Shown: positions 12,133 through 23,989, numbered from the stretch's first letter. The stretch: DNA of 64,000 bases from Dermanyssus gallinae (GCA_003439945.1 QVRM01005933.1:176001-240000), one strand, 5' to 3'. Numbers and translations: made by a program. Notes: a model not told the origin generated them from the letters alone.

Positions 12133-13344
12133 CACTGGTCGTACGATGACACCTGTATGGAAGTAGCGAAGTGTGTATACTCCTATATGTAAACTACAAA
12201 ATAAATTTTCTTTTTTAAACATATATATATATATATGGGAAAGGGGGCAACAGATATGCCTGACACTCATAAACATGCCTCTTGCCCCTTATTTTTGATG
12301 CACTGGAAACCCCTCAGAGATTGCCAGCGCGACTAAAACCAGCATCTGCTTGGATGGGGTTCGAGCGTTCCTAAACGACTTGGAGCATTCTTTATCTAGA
12401 GAACATTAGTCACATGCAAGGTTCATGTAGGCAACAGCTGATGAAGTCGCACAAACAACGTGACTCTAATGTTGTCTGTGTTAAAGGTTCTATGATTCGT
12501 GGCCTTCCGTTAATACCTTATCAATGATGGCTGATTACAAATGGTACCTTGTGTTGATTCCTGCAGCCCTCACAGCGCATCGGCATTATTAGTTGTAAGA
12601 ATGCGGCCGCCATTTTTAACACGTTTTTAGCATGTGGTCGCCACTGACTCTCTTCCACCCAATGAATCTCCAATAGTTAAGTAATTCTTATCCGGCTGTA
12701 ATGACCGGCTCTACCCCTAACTCCCCTCGGCACAACTCGGTGGTCGTGTCCTTTTTGGGGGGTGGGGGTTCCAGTCACAATTGAATCAGCTTATTTCTCG
12801 TGTTGGTTGGCAGGAGACACGCGATATGCTATCACTTCGGCTTGCCTGCCGAGCTCCTATGCTGAATTTATCTGGCCTTTCTCGCCAGCTGATGAACGTA
12901 GCCGCAGAACTATGACTCAACCAGATGTATAACCTAAGTTAAAAGAGAGAATTCCACTTGTGCAGAATTCGATCCTCGGTTTTTGTTGAGAGAGAAGCGT
13001 TAGTCCTGTCTAAGCCACCAGTGCTACGAAGCGCCGAGAGCGCGGTACCAAAGTTCGATGAAACTCCGAGTGGCCATCAACGTGGCGCTGTTAACGACGA
13101 GACGGCCGTCAAGCAAAATAAGACGCTGCGCTGACCTCCAGATGCGAAAGCGAGGCTAAAAACAAATACGTGCGCCGGGGGACAATTGTTGACACCCCGT
13201 TATGAGTTAAATCAAATTATGGCTTATATATAAAAAGAAAATACGTTTGTATGTGCGTCTGGCCGTTTGGTCAATTGGTGCGAGAGTAAATTTTCTAGTT
13301 AATAATAGTTCTGTGTTCCTCTCTCTCGCTCTCTCTCTCTGTAT
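12133..13344. other. no gene recognised
   Basis: A short TA array lies at 12220-12237 and a G-rich run near 12757-12770. A CT-rich stretch at 13319-13340 leads into the next TA array. No coding sequence was recognised. Confidence 0.45.
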
Positions 13345-13347
13345 CTA

Positions 13348-13387
<40 letters not shown>
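13345..13387. repeat. (TA)n array after a (CT)n tract
   Basis: About 43 bp, preceded by CT-rich sequence at 13319-13340. Confidence 0.95.
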
Positions 13388-13388
<1 letters not shown>

Positions 13389-14957
13389 CTAGAACTCAAC
13401 TACGCAGTGTATCGGGCCCTCTGAGACGTTCGCGATGCTAGCGGACAGGTCTATTCGATTCCACATCAGAGCACCTGCTGATCAGACAAAGTTACGCGCC
13501 GAATCTTTTCTTTTCTGTCTCTATCTCGTCTTGCGTCTGTGCCTAAACAACACGGATCAACCAAGTCTAGTCCGGCTCGTGTCTGAACGTCCCTTTGAAT
13601 CTGATTATACATTGGACACCTAGGTGGGGTCCAGCAACGGCGTCTGCAGCGGCTGCTGTGTTATATTCGACCTCTTCTTTGCAACTCAACGATTGTAATT
13701 TTCATCATTATTATTTGTTTCACACATACTGAGTATGCATATAGCATTGCCACGTACGTTACTGTCAGTTGCTCTTATATGTATTGGCATGTCATTCGAG
13801 AGAGGTAATGCAGTGCTCTTTTTGTAACGGCCAGATGTATTCTAGGTTGTACACGCTTGAACGCTTGAGTGCTTATTGCGTACAATAAAATTAATAACAA
13901 AAAAAATTAATGAATATACTAAAATTAATTAAAACTGATAATACGTATACTAGTTTTACCATCACAAGAACTTCTACGGCTGCTACCTATATTGAAAAGC
14001 GTACGAGAAACATTTTTTTCATTTAGGAAGAAGATTGTTGGTGCGAAAATATTAAATGCGAAATTCATATGCACGCGGAGGCATAATCGAAAAAGAACGC
14101 GATGTGAAAAAACCCATCGCGGCCTACCTACTATTTTAGCCTTCGGTTACTGTCAACCGGCTGAGCTTGCCTCTATAGCAAGCTTTGCATGAAAGCTTAA
14201 TTACAAGGCAGTTTGATATACAATATTGGCACGTGTATCACGAAAAGGAAGTGCAAAATGGAACTACCAGAAACTTCGAAGAAGCCTTTCTTTTGTTCGC
14301 AAGCTGTTTTACGGTGGCTGACTAGAATGATCTTGAACCATTGAAGATAAACGACGAAAGAACGCCGCTGGCATGTAACGTCGAGACCACGCTACAAGAG
14401 CTTGTCACCCTCTTTAACAGCCATTCCAGCTCATTTTCCTTCGTGTCCTCTGTATTTTTCTTTTGGTATTACCACCTAAAAACAGACAGGCTGTTTTTTT
14501 TTTCGCCAAACCAACAAACTCCCTCTTTTGAGGCAATAAGTCTGCCGATTTGGGTTCAAGAGTATGCATGCACGAACACGAAATGGTACTTAATAGTGCT
14601 CCTAGTAAAATACAAAATTAAGTATGCTAGGCAAAAGGGCAACACCGACCCGACAGTTAACTAGAAGCGAGCCACGGCGTATTCACTCTTCGCAACGAAT
14701 CTCTAAAGCGGATCCGACGCTAGCGAGGAATTGCGCGTGGTACGGTAAACTGTCGTGAAGGTTGACTCAAACGAAAGCACTTGAAAGGCATTGTTTTGCG
14801 CACCAGATTAAAATTGTATGCTTCTCTCTCTCTCTCTCTAAATATATATATATATATATACATGCATCTCGGTGGAACAGAACAACAAACAATTATGTTT
14901 AATAATAACATGAAACATATTGTATACATACTCTATTTGAGTGAAATAACTGTGGTG

Positions 14958-14992
<35 letters not shown>

Positions 14993-16343
14993 AAATAATA
15001 TGCCATATATTGTTGTTTGGGAAATTCTCGAATAGCGTCCGTATTGCAATCCGAGCCACTCTTACGTGTGATGAAGGTGCTACAGGCTAGTGCTACGCAA
15101 GCAATACGAAATGTTAGGCGACTCTCGGGTATCGGGATAAAGTTAAATGTCTGGCAAACAAAACAGTCCAGCAGGAATCCAACCGGGACATGGTTAGTCC
15201 AACGCTTAAGACTATGATATGTTGATTTACAAGTAGATGACATCGTGGAAAGCAACCGGATTGACATCCACAAATGACTATAAAGTTTACATCAAATCAC
15301 CACGTTATGGGTGGACGTGGACTCCAAAACGAATCATTCGTTATACATCGCGTCACACTTTCGTCGTACACTCACACGGTAGACGGATGCAATTTACCTA
15401 CTCTGACAACAATGAAAAGCTAGAATAATACGGTATTGCATGCCTATTATACTTACAAGAGGATATAACATACATGTCACCAATATGGAGTTAGGGTGTC
15501 TACCTGTTTTTAGTTCGATCCAACTAAACCACCGTGTTTTTTTTTATATTTAAGGCCGCAGAGCCATACAGGTCAAGCAAAAAGATACCACAGTGACATT
15601 GATATTTCGGGTTCTTGATTGCCGAAACCTAACCGACTAAAGCCTGCTTGCTGTTTTTATTGATCGGACAAGTTTTGTAAACGTATATAAATTCATAATC
15701 GATTGCGGTCATTAACCTATGTCGCAAACACAATACACGCCAAGAGAGTGCGTTTAGGCCTAAACTTTGTTAGCCACAACCAAGTACGCACAGAAGCGCC
15801 AAAAGGTGTTCACTATCCCAAGTCTACTTACTGCCAACTAATTGCAAAGTTTTTATTTTATACGCTGTTTAGAGAGACCCAGACGATGACGTCTGGGTTT
15901 CGTTAAACAGCCTGGGTCAGCGTTAATATGCTAACTCTGCTTCCAGATAGTATGAACAAGGAGTACGCGATATTGCTGATTCTGGATAATGCTGACCATT
16001 GGCAACCTTGTTTATACTGTTATCAACAACAACAACAGCGGAAAAGAGAACCAGAGAACACAATAAATTCCGCTGGCTTATTTCGATGCTTAAGTCTTTC
16101 TAGGATTCAAGGGTCTACGAATGGTTTGTTTGCTTATGGTTGACTTATAAAAAGCATGAATGAGCAAGTGTAAATTATGCTACGGAACCTTCTGCTGGCT
16201 TCGAAAGCTGGCCTGCGTCGCAAGAGAGGTCTTGGAGCGCAACGATCTTCGTCGAGCTAGCAAGCTCCGAGGAGTGCCAAAATAGCAATTGCCTTCCCCT
16301 CAATTCGAGGCGTTCTCTTCACGTGCCGTCTCAAGGGATGTCG
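13388..16343. other. AT-rich spacer, no gene recognised
   Basis: Holds a (CT)n plus (TA)n pair (14821-14860), a TA array (14960-14988) and an A/T-rich stretch near 13880-13960. The frames 14341-14664 and 14899-15273 lack any recognisable domain. Confidence 0.45.
14960..14988. repeat. (TA)n array
   Basis: About 29 bp, flanks not inverted. Confidence 0.93.
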
Positions 16344-16395
16344 AGGCTGATGTATATATGTATATATATATATATATATACATATACATCAGCCT
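16344..16395. repeat. palindrome with a TA-array core
   Basis: aggctgatgtata on the left and its reverse complement on the right (ending 16395) enclose a TA tract. The whole 52 bp can fold back as one nearly perfect hairpin. Confidence 0.85.
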
Positions 16396-16713
16396 ATATA
16401 TAGAAAGATAGAGAGAGAGAGAGAGAGAGGAAAAGAGATGGAGAAGAAAGCGAAAGACAGGAGGTGAAGGACGATCGATGCAACAGTCAGCAAAGAGGCC
16501 AAAGAAGTCCTGAAGCTGACTTGTTTACTCAGCACCGGCCAGCCAAACGCTTCTTCCTCTGTCCACAAACAGATTTCCCCCGATTCGCTAGCCAAGGTCG
16601 TTCTTCGGCTGGTTCGGCTGCGTGTTTGTGCCTTGTTGCTGCTGCTGCTGCTGCCAACGTTGGCGACTGGCTCTTCTGCTGACGGAGCTAAGACAAAAAC
16701 CAAAACATCTATA

Positions 16714-16745
<32 letters not shown>

Positions 16746-17885
16746 ACATGTAGAGGAAAAGGATGAAACTAGAGCGAGGATTGTTGCTGTCGTCACAAGC
16801 GTTTACTTAGCGTCTCCCTCTGTAGTTGCGCAGCCCAGTAGCTAAATCTTCTTTTTAGCCCTGTTAGTGCACATGCATTCCAACTAGGCGATAACGAGTT
16901 GAGCGCCCTGTGGAGGCAGCTAGTGCCGAGTCGGCATCTCATCATCATCATCATCATCATTTGCAAATAGGCACGTTAGTGCAAGAACTAGGCAGATACG
17001 TAAACCAATGCTAGGCAGCGAGGCAGTGAGGTGTCGTCATGCAAGAGGCGCCGCTCGCGCCATTGAGGTCGTGGGAGGCTTCAAGTGGATGTGGTGAGGT
17101 CGTTACCGTGAAAACGCTAACAGCAACAGAAGAGGTTCTAGTTCTAGCAGCAGTAGTGGTGATTGCCTGCGTTTCTAGTTAAAGGGAAATGAGTCCAGAT
17201 CCGCAAAATCTGTCTTTCTGAATTTCTGCTTGTACGAACGTGGTCAGAGCCGTCGTTTCGCCCGCTAAAATCGACAACGTCGTCAACCATTTTTGAGTGT
17301 TACGACATAGAAAGTACTAAAGTAGAGAGGCTCGTGAGAGACTCTCCTATAGAGTTCTTTACTTTCAGATGAGAAATTTGCAAGGATTAGACACCATGGT
17401 TTTCATAGAGCCCGGGTAAGCTTAAGGTTGGGTATTTGTGGCAAAACAAATTTGCACAAAATAAATATTGGCTAAATGCAAATGTGCAGCGTCGGAGTGC
17501 CGTACGATAACAATACGTTATGAGCGGGCCTCCAAGCTAGATCATTATGTTAAACGAACGTACGAGCTAAATGTGGACATTGTTCCTAACGGTACAGTAT
17601 GGAATACGCGGGCGCACAAATTCACGTAAAAACTGCCGTGCCCAGCTCGCCGTCAATCTCCTCCAGCCTTTACTGCCGACGCAATGTAAAGTAGCGGGCA
17701 TAGAGGATGATTTAATTCAGGTTGAATTTGATTATGGTTATGATCTGCATGTTGGGGCTAGTGGGGCCCCGATTGTTTTTCTTCTCCTAGGCGGAGCCAG
17801 AGGCCTTTCTAATCTAAAAAGCTCAGTCTTGTAGCGGGTATGCTGTTGCCTCTTCTTAGCAACCACAACGCCGTTCGCCGCAACG
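16396..17885. other. spacer with microsatellites
   Basis: Contains a (GA)n tract (about 16411-16430), a CTG run (about 16634-16655), a TA array (16710-16745) and an ATC run (16939-16961). A frame at 17571-17831 is continuous, in the same reading frame, with the mariner relic that follows. It does not itself look like transposase. Confidence 0.45.
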
Positions 17886-18312
17886 AATCAGGTTATATCT
17901 CTTGACACACAAACTGCGCAGTATAAAGTCGATGTATTTACGTATTTTAACAAGGGTCTTTATGAAAGTTCTGGCCATTCCAGGGTGGGATTATATAATG
18001 CTACAATAGGCAATTTCTATTATAATGGGGATGACAGAAATGCTTTGCTTGGCAGTGATGCCGGAATGTTTACAAATACGTTAGCGGTTGAAGTATCAAG
18101 TAAATCAGTTGTAAGAGTTTTGACCAGTATTTAAAGTCTCAGAAGACTGGCAGCAAAACTCGTTCCAAAAATGTTGAATTTCCAGCAAATTAACGCCCGT
18201 CGGCAAAAGTCCAGATTGAACCTTCAGGCGGCAGCAGAAGACCTTGATGCTGTAAAGAGTGATTACAGAAGACAAGTCATGGGTATATGGTTACAATATG
18301 GTCGATCCGCCC
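17886..18312 (+). pseudogene. mariner-type transposase relic
   Basis: One frame reads like the middle of a mariner transposase: VFTYFNKG (related to the family's WHKRFKEG-type segment), then ALLGSDAGMFTNTLAVEVSS, then RRLAAKLVPKMLNF, and a degenerate DExW-like MGIWLQYG. At least one in-frame stop (TAA at 18132) splits it, and another TAG lies upstream at 17832. The helix-turn-helix N-terminus and the later catalytic aspartates are missing, so it is dead. The 3' end falls at the TA array 18316-18334. Terminal inverted repeats were not found. Family assignment is from motif memory only. Confidence 0.7.
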
Positions 18313-18315
18313 TCG

Positions 18316-18334
18316 TATATATATATATATATAT
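18316..18334. repeat. (TA)n array at an element junction
   Basis: It separates the mariner relic from a LINE tail. Confidence 0.9.
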
Positions 18335-18340
18335 GTATAA

Positions 18341-18512
18341 GGTCGGGAAACGGCCAGCTCTAGCCGGCGGAGACAGGAGAACGAGCGATTTCCTTAGACA
18401 GCGCCTGTCGCTAAACGTGGAACGAAGAAATGCGGCCTCGGTCGGTGGAACCCTCCGGAAATGGCTGGCCTCTACACTGGACTTCCGTAACGTTGTATAC
18501 ATAATTCAATAA
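18341..18512 (+). pseudogene. LINE pol C-terminal fragment, copy A (VQRGNAAS family)
   Basis: The frame gives GGDRRTSDFLRQRLSL, then NVERRNAASVGGTL, ending at a TAA. The GDxR...FLxQRLS...QRGNAAS order matches copies at 28486, 60618 and 62584. It is the extreme C-terminus of a non-LTR polyprotein. It starts right after a TA array and joins the mariner relic without an intact 5' part. Confidence 0.65.
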
Positions 18513-18582
18513 ATATTTATAAACATTTATTTATACTATATTTGTATATGAACGTATGTGAATATTATACGAACATGTAATA

Positions 18583-18586
<4 letters not shown>

Positions 18587-18613
<27 letters not shown>
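18587..18613. repeat. (TA)n array
   Basis: Short array in AT-rich sequence that may be the 3' tail region of LINE copy A. Confidence 0.9.
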
Positions 18614-19277
18614 GTCAACTGCCCTTTGTATTTAAATCTCATCTTCCATGCCCATGGCGTTCTAAAACATAAAAGTCTACTAAACAAATGCAGTGGAACA
18701 AGCATGGCTCGCCGAGGTACTCTCAAATCGCAGATATGCTTCACAAATGAAAAAGCCTCAAACGAATTAAGAAATACACGGGGCAGAACCATATGCCATA
18801 TGGGCGGATATTGCCGCGCCTTTCTCAAAACATCAGCAACACTTTGTGTCACTCGTCTAGCCAGACAGTTACCTAGCAACCTTGGCTCGACGGGCTTTCA
18901 GATAAATCGACGTACTAACATGTACGTATTTACGTGCTTGAATATGTCTAAAAGACTCTAGGCCTTCGTAGAACTCTTCGTAATTAAAAGCACAGCCCAC
19001 TCATTGCTAGAATATGGGCTTGTTTACAAACTATATATGCATATACTATTTATGCATTCCACTTTGGTCCAGGTGGAAGGTGTGGAAGCTGGATTAACAC
19101 TGGTTAACGACTCGAACTGCGGCTCCAGTACGCATTAATAGCGCCCTTTCTCACTCGATGCGCACCCAGCAAGGCATCAGGCTTCTGTGCGCGTATCCAA
19201 TATGATACTATCGGGGACCGTTCGTTACGAATAGTCAACTTAAGGAGTAATAAACATAAGAAGTTTAAAAAGGTCCG
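18614..19277. other. spacer
   Basis: No gene recognised. The word gttacctagcaac (about 18866) fits an RFX X-box by chance or otherwise. Confidence 0.4.
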
Positions 19278-19302
19278 TATATATATATATATATATATAT
19301 AT
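19278..19302. repeat. (TA)n array at an element junction
   Basis: It abuts the start of the Tc1-like open segment. Confidence 0.9.
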
Positions 19303-19303
19303 C

Positions 19304-19561
19304 GCCAAATACGACGTCAAGTTCCTAAGAGCAACGCTTCCCGACCCGCAAAAACCTCGCAGATGCGGATCCATCACTATCTCTAAGAGTGGTGTATGGG
19401 ACTCCGAATCTGCGAGTACACTCCTGGGGCTCGGCGTTACGAAGAGGAATCTTATCGATCTTACCGTCTTAGCGTTGCAAGGAACCTTGAGGATATACTG
19501 CTCGCACCGGGTCCATAAGAGCGGGGGCTACCATCAAGCAAAGACACGGGCAGCTGATTCT
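19304..19561 (+). pseudogene. Tc1-like transposase fragment (tentative)
   Basis: Eighty-six codons are open without an ATG. The pattern DPQKPRRCGSITISKSG, then LLGLGVTKRNL, then HRVHKSGGYHQAK resembles the second DNA-binding helix region and linker of Tc1-type transposases (GRKTTISKRD, LGLxVTKRTVQR, PxLTxxHKxxR). The catalytic domain is missing. It begins at a TA array and ends in TAA at 19562. The resemblance is diffuse, and a chance frame is possible. Confidence 0.45.
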
Positions 19562-19662
19562 TAAGCTCATGTGACACCTTTTCACCACAAGTTTTATTAG
19601 TGTGCAAACGTATTGTAAATGATTAATAAATCATCACAATATTTTCTATATATATATATATT

Positions 19663-19724
19663 CAAATTAACGTGCCTGCTCGCACTTCGGCAGACAACAG
19701 CACATCCCAAGGGACAAATGGTCC
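19663..19724. repeat. left arm of a 62-bp inverted repeat
   Basis: Matches the reverse complement of 19818-19879 in about 58 of 62 positions. Confidence 0.9.
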
Positions 19725-19744
19725 TGCAAATATGAAGCAGGCTA

Positions 19745-19747
<3 letters not shown>

Positions 19748-19784
<37 letters not shown>
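19748..19784. repeat. (TA)n array inside the inverted repeat
   Basis: It lies in the 93-base loop between the two 62-bp arms. Confidence 0.95.
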
Positions 19785-19786
<2 letters not shown>

Positions 19787-19817
19787 ATCTGCTACCGATA
19801 ATCATCTGCAAGACGCT

Positions 19818-19879
19818 GGACCATTTGTCCCTTGGGATTGGCTGTTGTCTGTCGGAGTGCGAGCAGGCACGTTAATTTG
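19818..19879. repeat. right arm of a 62-bp inverted repeat
   Basis: Pairs with 19663-19724. The whole structure spans about 217 bp and has the layout of a foldback element. Confidence 0.9.
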
Positions 19880-20013
19880 ACATGGAAGCTTATGGCAAAA
19901 TATGACACATCCAAGGCAGGACGACCAGAGCCGTATGTCCTTGTTATGTATGCAATTAGCTCAAACACTCTATACATGTTTTATCGTAATATATGTAAAT
20001 TTAATGTTATGTA

Positions 20014-20015
<2 letters not shown>

Positions 20016-20069
<54 letters not shown>
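20016..20069. repeat. (TA)n array
   Basis: About 54 bp of pure TA. Confidence 0.96.
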
Positions 20070-20072
<3 letters not shown>

Positions 20073-20322
20073 CTCAATTCCGGTAAGCCACTGCCCGAGG
20101 GTAGGGAATCTAGCGGAACCGCGGCCGCATTTCCATATTGAATTTTAATTGATATGTTCTACAGCAAAAAGAACTCCTCCTTCTCCATCTTCTCGTGGTT
20201 CTCACTTACCGTTTTCCCAATTCTCTTATGAAGTTAATGTCGATTCGCCTATAACCGCCAATGTTTCTATTGCAACTGGATGTACTATAAAAGTGGCCTG
20301 CAACTTGCGGTACTTCAGACTC

Positions 20323-20683
20323 TTACGCTGCTCCGCTAAATTGGCAACAGGGCTCGCTGATCTCGAAACTCGGTTTATACCTGCAGGGGGTCTCCTTGAA
20401 AAGTGGACCCTGCCCAAAGAGATCAGATGGTCTTGTGTACGTCTGGTAGACTGCGGGGTATATTGCTGTAAAATCTAATCTGACAGCGTCAATATTTACG
20501 TCCCTTCGTAGCAAATAAGTAGCATTTTTAAAATCCAGTTGTATCAACACATTGTTTGAAGCCGAGTTTATTTTGGCAAAGGCATTTGTAGCGTAGACAG
20601 CAGCTTTGAAATCTTCCTTAACTACACAGCCCAGTTGAACGCGAGAAATTTTGGCGACAACTGGCGCTATGTATTTGCGGACT
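20323..20683 (-). pseudogene. LINE reverse-transcriptase fragment, copy E (VQRGNAAS family)
   Basis: On the minus strand the frame reads VRKYIAPVVAKISRVQLGC, then AAVYATNAFAK, then VLIQLDFKNA followed by YLLRRD and IYPAVYQTYTRPSDLFG. LDFKNAfn..RRD is the first catalytic aspartate block (motif A) of this RT type. A frame change later gives TFQGDPL, the expected QGDPL block. The YLDD block is missing. The 5' side ends at the TA array 20685-20706. The first aspartate is kept, but the copy is clearly truncated and shifted. Confidence 0.8.
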
Positions 20684-20684
20684 T

Positions 20685-20706
20685 TATATATATATATATA
20701 TATATA
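20685..20706. repeat. (TA)n array at an element junction
   Basis: It forms the boundary of LINE copy E. Confidence 0.92.
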
Positions 20707-20811
20707 ACTTTGTTATAAATATGGCGTTTGTCCTGATCTCAGCGCCCTTCTTAGGCACATCTCTCCAAAACACCGGCGGCCGGCCACCAGCTGCGTTAAC
20801 GCAATCAGTCC

Positions 20812-20897
20812 ATATATATATATATATATATATATATATCGCATCTCAATATTTTCTATAAATATATATATATATATATATAAATCATCTCAATATT

Positions 20898-20933
<36 letters not shown>
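20812..20933. repeat. three TA arrays joined by a repeated linker
   Basis: Arrays at 20812-20839, 20862-20882 and 20901-20933 are separated by near-identical linkers of the type atctcaatattttcta. A related linker (atcacaatattttcta) precedes the array at 19648. The linker plus TA tract therefore behaves as one repeated unit. Confidence 0.85.
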
Positions 20934-20935
<2 letters not shown>

Positions 20936-21464
20936 CTACTAAGCCAGACACACCGCAGAGATCCTCCGCAGTGACACAACGTGACGGCGTCGTCAAGAAC
21001 TGCAGCTGGTGCCAATGGGAGTTTTCTAAATACGTTTGCATTTATATTTAGGATACTCTAAGGTGGCTAAACGCGGCGGTGTGAAAACCAATTTCAGACA
21101 GCATTACATAAACGCTATTTAACAGCCAATCACTAAAGTGTGTGAATACAGAGACTCAGGCGTCACTTTGATCGTCAAATTAATTTCAGGACTAACCTAA
21201 CCTGAGTGCGATACGAAGCGACAGAGATAATCAACGGCCCGGATGTTGCTCGAGCTTACACTCAGTTCAACACTGTTCCGCCTACTCGCGTTGAACAGAC
21301 GAAAAGGGGACGTCGAGTAGACGCAACGATATCGAGGGCGGGAGAAAGAGAGGAGAAAGCGCTTGAATTGTGCTTTCTATGAAATCAAAATGCTTGACAC
21401 CTTAATAAATGCTGCATATAAAACGTTGTTACAATTTTGATTTAATTCCATGGTTACAGGGAAA

Positions 21465-21585
21465 AATAAATTGTAGTATTTTGTGACAACATTATCGATC
21501 TATTAATAAATTGTAGTACTTTTGTGACAACATTATCGATCTATTAATAAATTGTAGTATTTTGTGACAACATTATCGATCTATT
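21465..21585. repeat. three-copy tandem repeat, 40-41 bp period
   Basis: Units at 21465, 21505 and 21546 each run from aataaattgtagta through tgtgacaacattatcgatct. The only visible change is an added C/T in the middle copy. Confidence 0.95.
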
Positions 21586-21840
21586 TTTGCTGTCCCCACG
21601 AGAATACACCACGGAAGGCAAGGAAGGCTGGGAATGGACGTTAGGAATTCCCGTGGTGAAGGCAATAACAGCTGTGGCGGTGAGACCGTGATGCCAGGCA
21701 ACGAACGACTCCCTAATGGTTGTCTGGGCAAGAAATCGCGCCTGCGTATATTCTCAGCTGCTCACTATCTCTTGATTAGATGATTCAGCCACATTTATTA
21801 CTGGTGCTTTCAGGAGTCGCAGCCGTAGCAGCAAATACAA

Positions 21841-21924
21841 CAATTACGACAACAACACCGACGATCATGACAACAACAAAAACCAACACAACAACAGCAA
21901 CAACAACAACAACAACAACAACAG
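21841..21924. repeat. (CAA)n-rich tract
   Basis: An imperfect CAA/ACA run ending in a pure (CAA) stretch at about 21899-21922. Confidence 0.93.
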
Positions 21925-23925
21925 AAAAAACAAAGTCACTTAAATAGACTCGTGCGGCAGAGACTTAATTGACGCTTTAACAAGCCCTCGCAGTTCCTGC
22001 AGACAGGACTCCTGGTGTGCCATGCCGTTTGACGCTGCACCTTATCATTGTGTGTGCGCCAACACGCTGTTGAGGCAGTTAGTATGTTACTTAGAGAGAT
22101 TGCCAGGCGCTACAGCACCTGTTGTTGGGACTTTGGCGGGTTAGTCTGTACGCCTCGGTGGCCTGTTACAGTAGTACTCACGATTACTCACGCCACTCAA
22201 CATATCCAACGACGCCGCAATTCAAAGTTGTTTTAATTCTATCCGATACCCAACGATGTACTCGCTTAGAAACAAGATCGCACACCCTGGCAATCCTACT
22301 TGACACAAAACATATATGCATCAAAGAAGTCAGTATATATCTATCTCTATAGACGACACACTGGCTCGCCTTTAACTATTCGTCCCCCGGAGCTCCATTC
22401 TGAGTCCAACTTTATGGAACATTGCATACGGCGGGGCCTTGTGTCTTCCTCATCCTCCCAGTGTTAAATCCATAGCCTACGCAGCTGAATACGAGCAGTA
22501 TCGTAATTACAGCCAACAAAACTGCGGTCACCGCTGCGATCCGAGTTTTATTCCAGCAGATCCCACGCGACCTACGGATTCTGGAGACCACACTCCATCA
22601 CGTCGTCTCCTCACCCGCTCTATTATCATAGATTTGAGGGGGTGGTCAAAAGGCGGGGGATCATGTCCTATCCGTTGACCCAATTTCCTACGGGCCATGG
22701 TGCTTACAGAAGATAGTTGTATCGTATCGGAGGAACCCCGCCGTCAGTACGCACTCTCCGTCTCAAGAGACTCAGGAGAAACACAACGTTTTAAACGTAC
22801 ATCCGAGATGCTCACGGCACTTAAGCCGTGGATGAAGTAAAGCTGACGCGGCTTGTTATGAACTCCTAATATGAACTTCCTGTAACTTGCAAACAATTAG
22901 CGAAAGCACTCTTGAACGTCATTCAATGCTGGAGCATCATTAAAGACTCCACCGCAGTCGTCATCTAATGGAAAGACTTGATACAAGCCACCGCAATGTG
23001 CGCTCTGCTCACGCAACCCTTACGTAAAAGCATGGGTTGGAAGTAATATAAAGGAACGGTACCAGCTTCGCGTCCCGTAATGAAAGGCGGGACATGTTTA
23101 GTGAACCCTTGTTATGCCAACAGCATCATCAGCATTGCGTTCCCCACTGCTACTCGTGTCGGGTATACGTAAGAGCACTTTTCCCTCTCACCCTCTCACC
23201 CTTTAACCATAATACTAACTGTAGTACAATTCTTACCTACTGTAGTAGATCAGCAGTCCGTGTTGACCTATAACGACATCAACAACAACCACAACAACAA
23301 AAGCACCAGGACAACAACAACACCAGCATAGCAGCTGTGTATCAAGAGCCAATTTACACAGCAGCGGTCGTTTTTTTGCAAGCAAATGCACCGACAAAAT
23401 GCGATCAGATTAGATTAATTTGCATTTGACAAAACCAGCTGATTAGCGGCCTATGCGGGGGAGGAATGTCAACATGTCATTTGGATCGACGACGACGACA
23501 ACAACAACAACAACAAGAAGGACGAGACAAAAACTATAAGACAATGACCAAAATATTAACGTGAAGGACAGCCACACAATAAATCTTCAATTCCCAAGCG
23601 GAGTTGATCGTCGCCGCGACCACCAAAGCCACGAGGGTGTTCATTCCGAGCTCCTTCGGGACTGCCCTAGGGGTATCTATCGCATGTCCAGACATAACAG
23701 CCTCTAACTATCACGACACTAGAGTTCTACTCGTTTAATAAAGAGACCGTGATTACTTTTTCGCATACTAATATCGTCTAGAAACACACGTGGTGAACGC
23801 AGTACCAGTAGAGGTAATCGTATCCGAGAGTCTAATTTTGTCAGCACATACTCGTCAGGTTCACGTCAAGACGACGTACGTACAGCACAGCTAGAGCCCT
23901 AGGGTAACTGTCATGTTCTTCAGAG

Positions 23926-23989
23926 TGCATTCAAAGCTAACAGAAACTTGCAATGGTATGCATTCTAAGCTAACGGGAATTTGCAAGGG
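23926..23989. repeat. 33-bp imperfect tandem duplication
   Basis: tgcattcaaagctaac... at 23926 and tgcattctaagctaac... at 23959 differ at a few positions. Confidence 0.8.

Noticed and set aside
17571..18134. A frame with bacterial-looking sequence, first suspected of being horizontally transferred or contaminant
   Set aside because: The downstream words (LAVEVSS, RRLAAKLVPKMLNF) fit a mariner transposase in the same frame, so an element relic explains it better.
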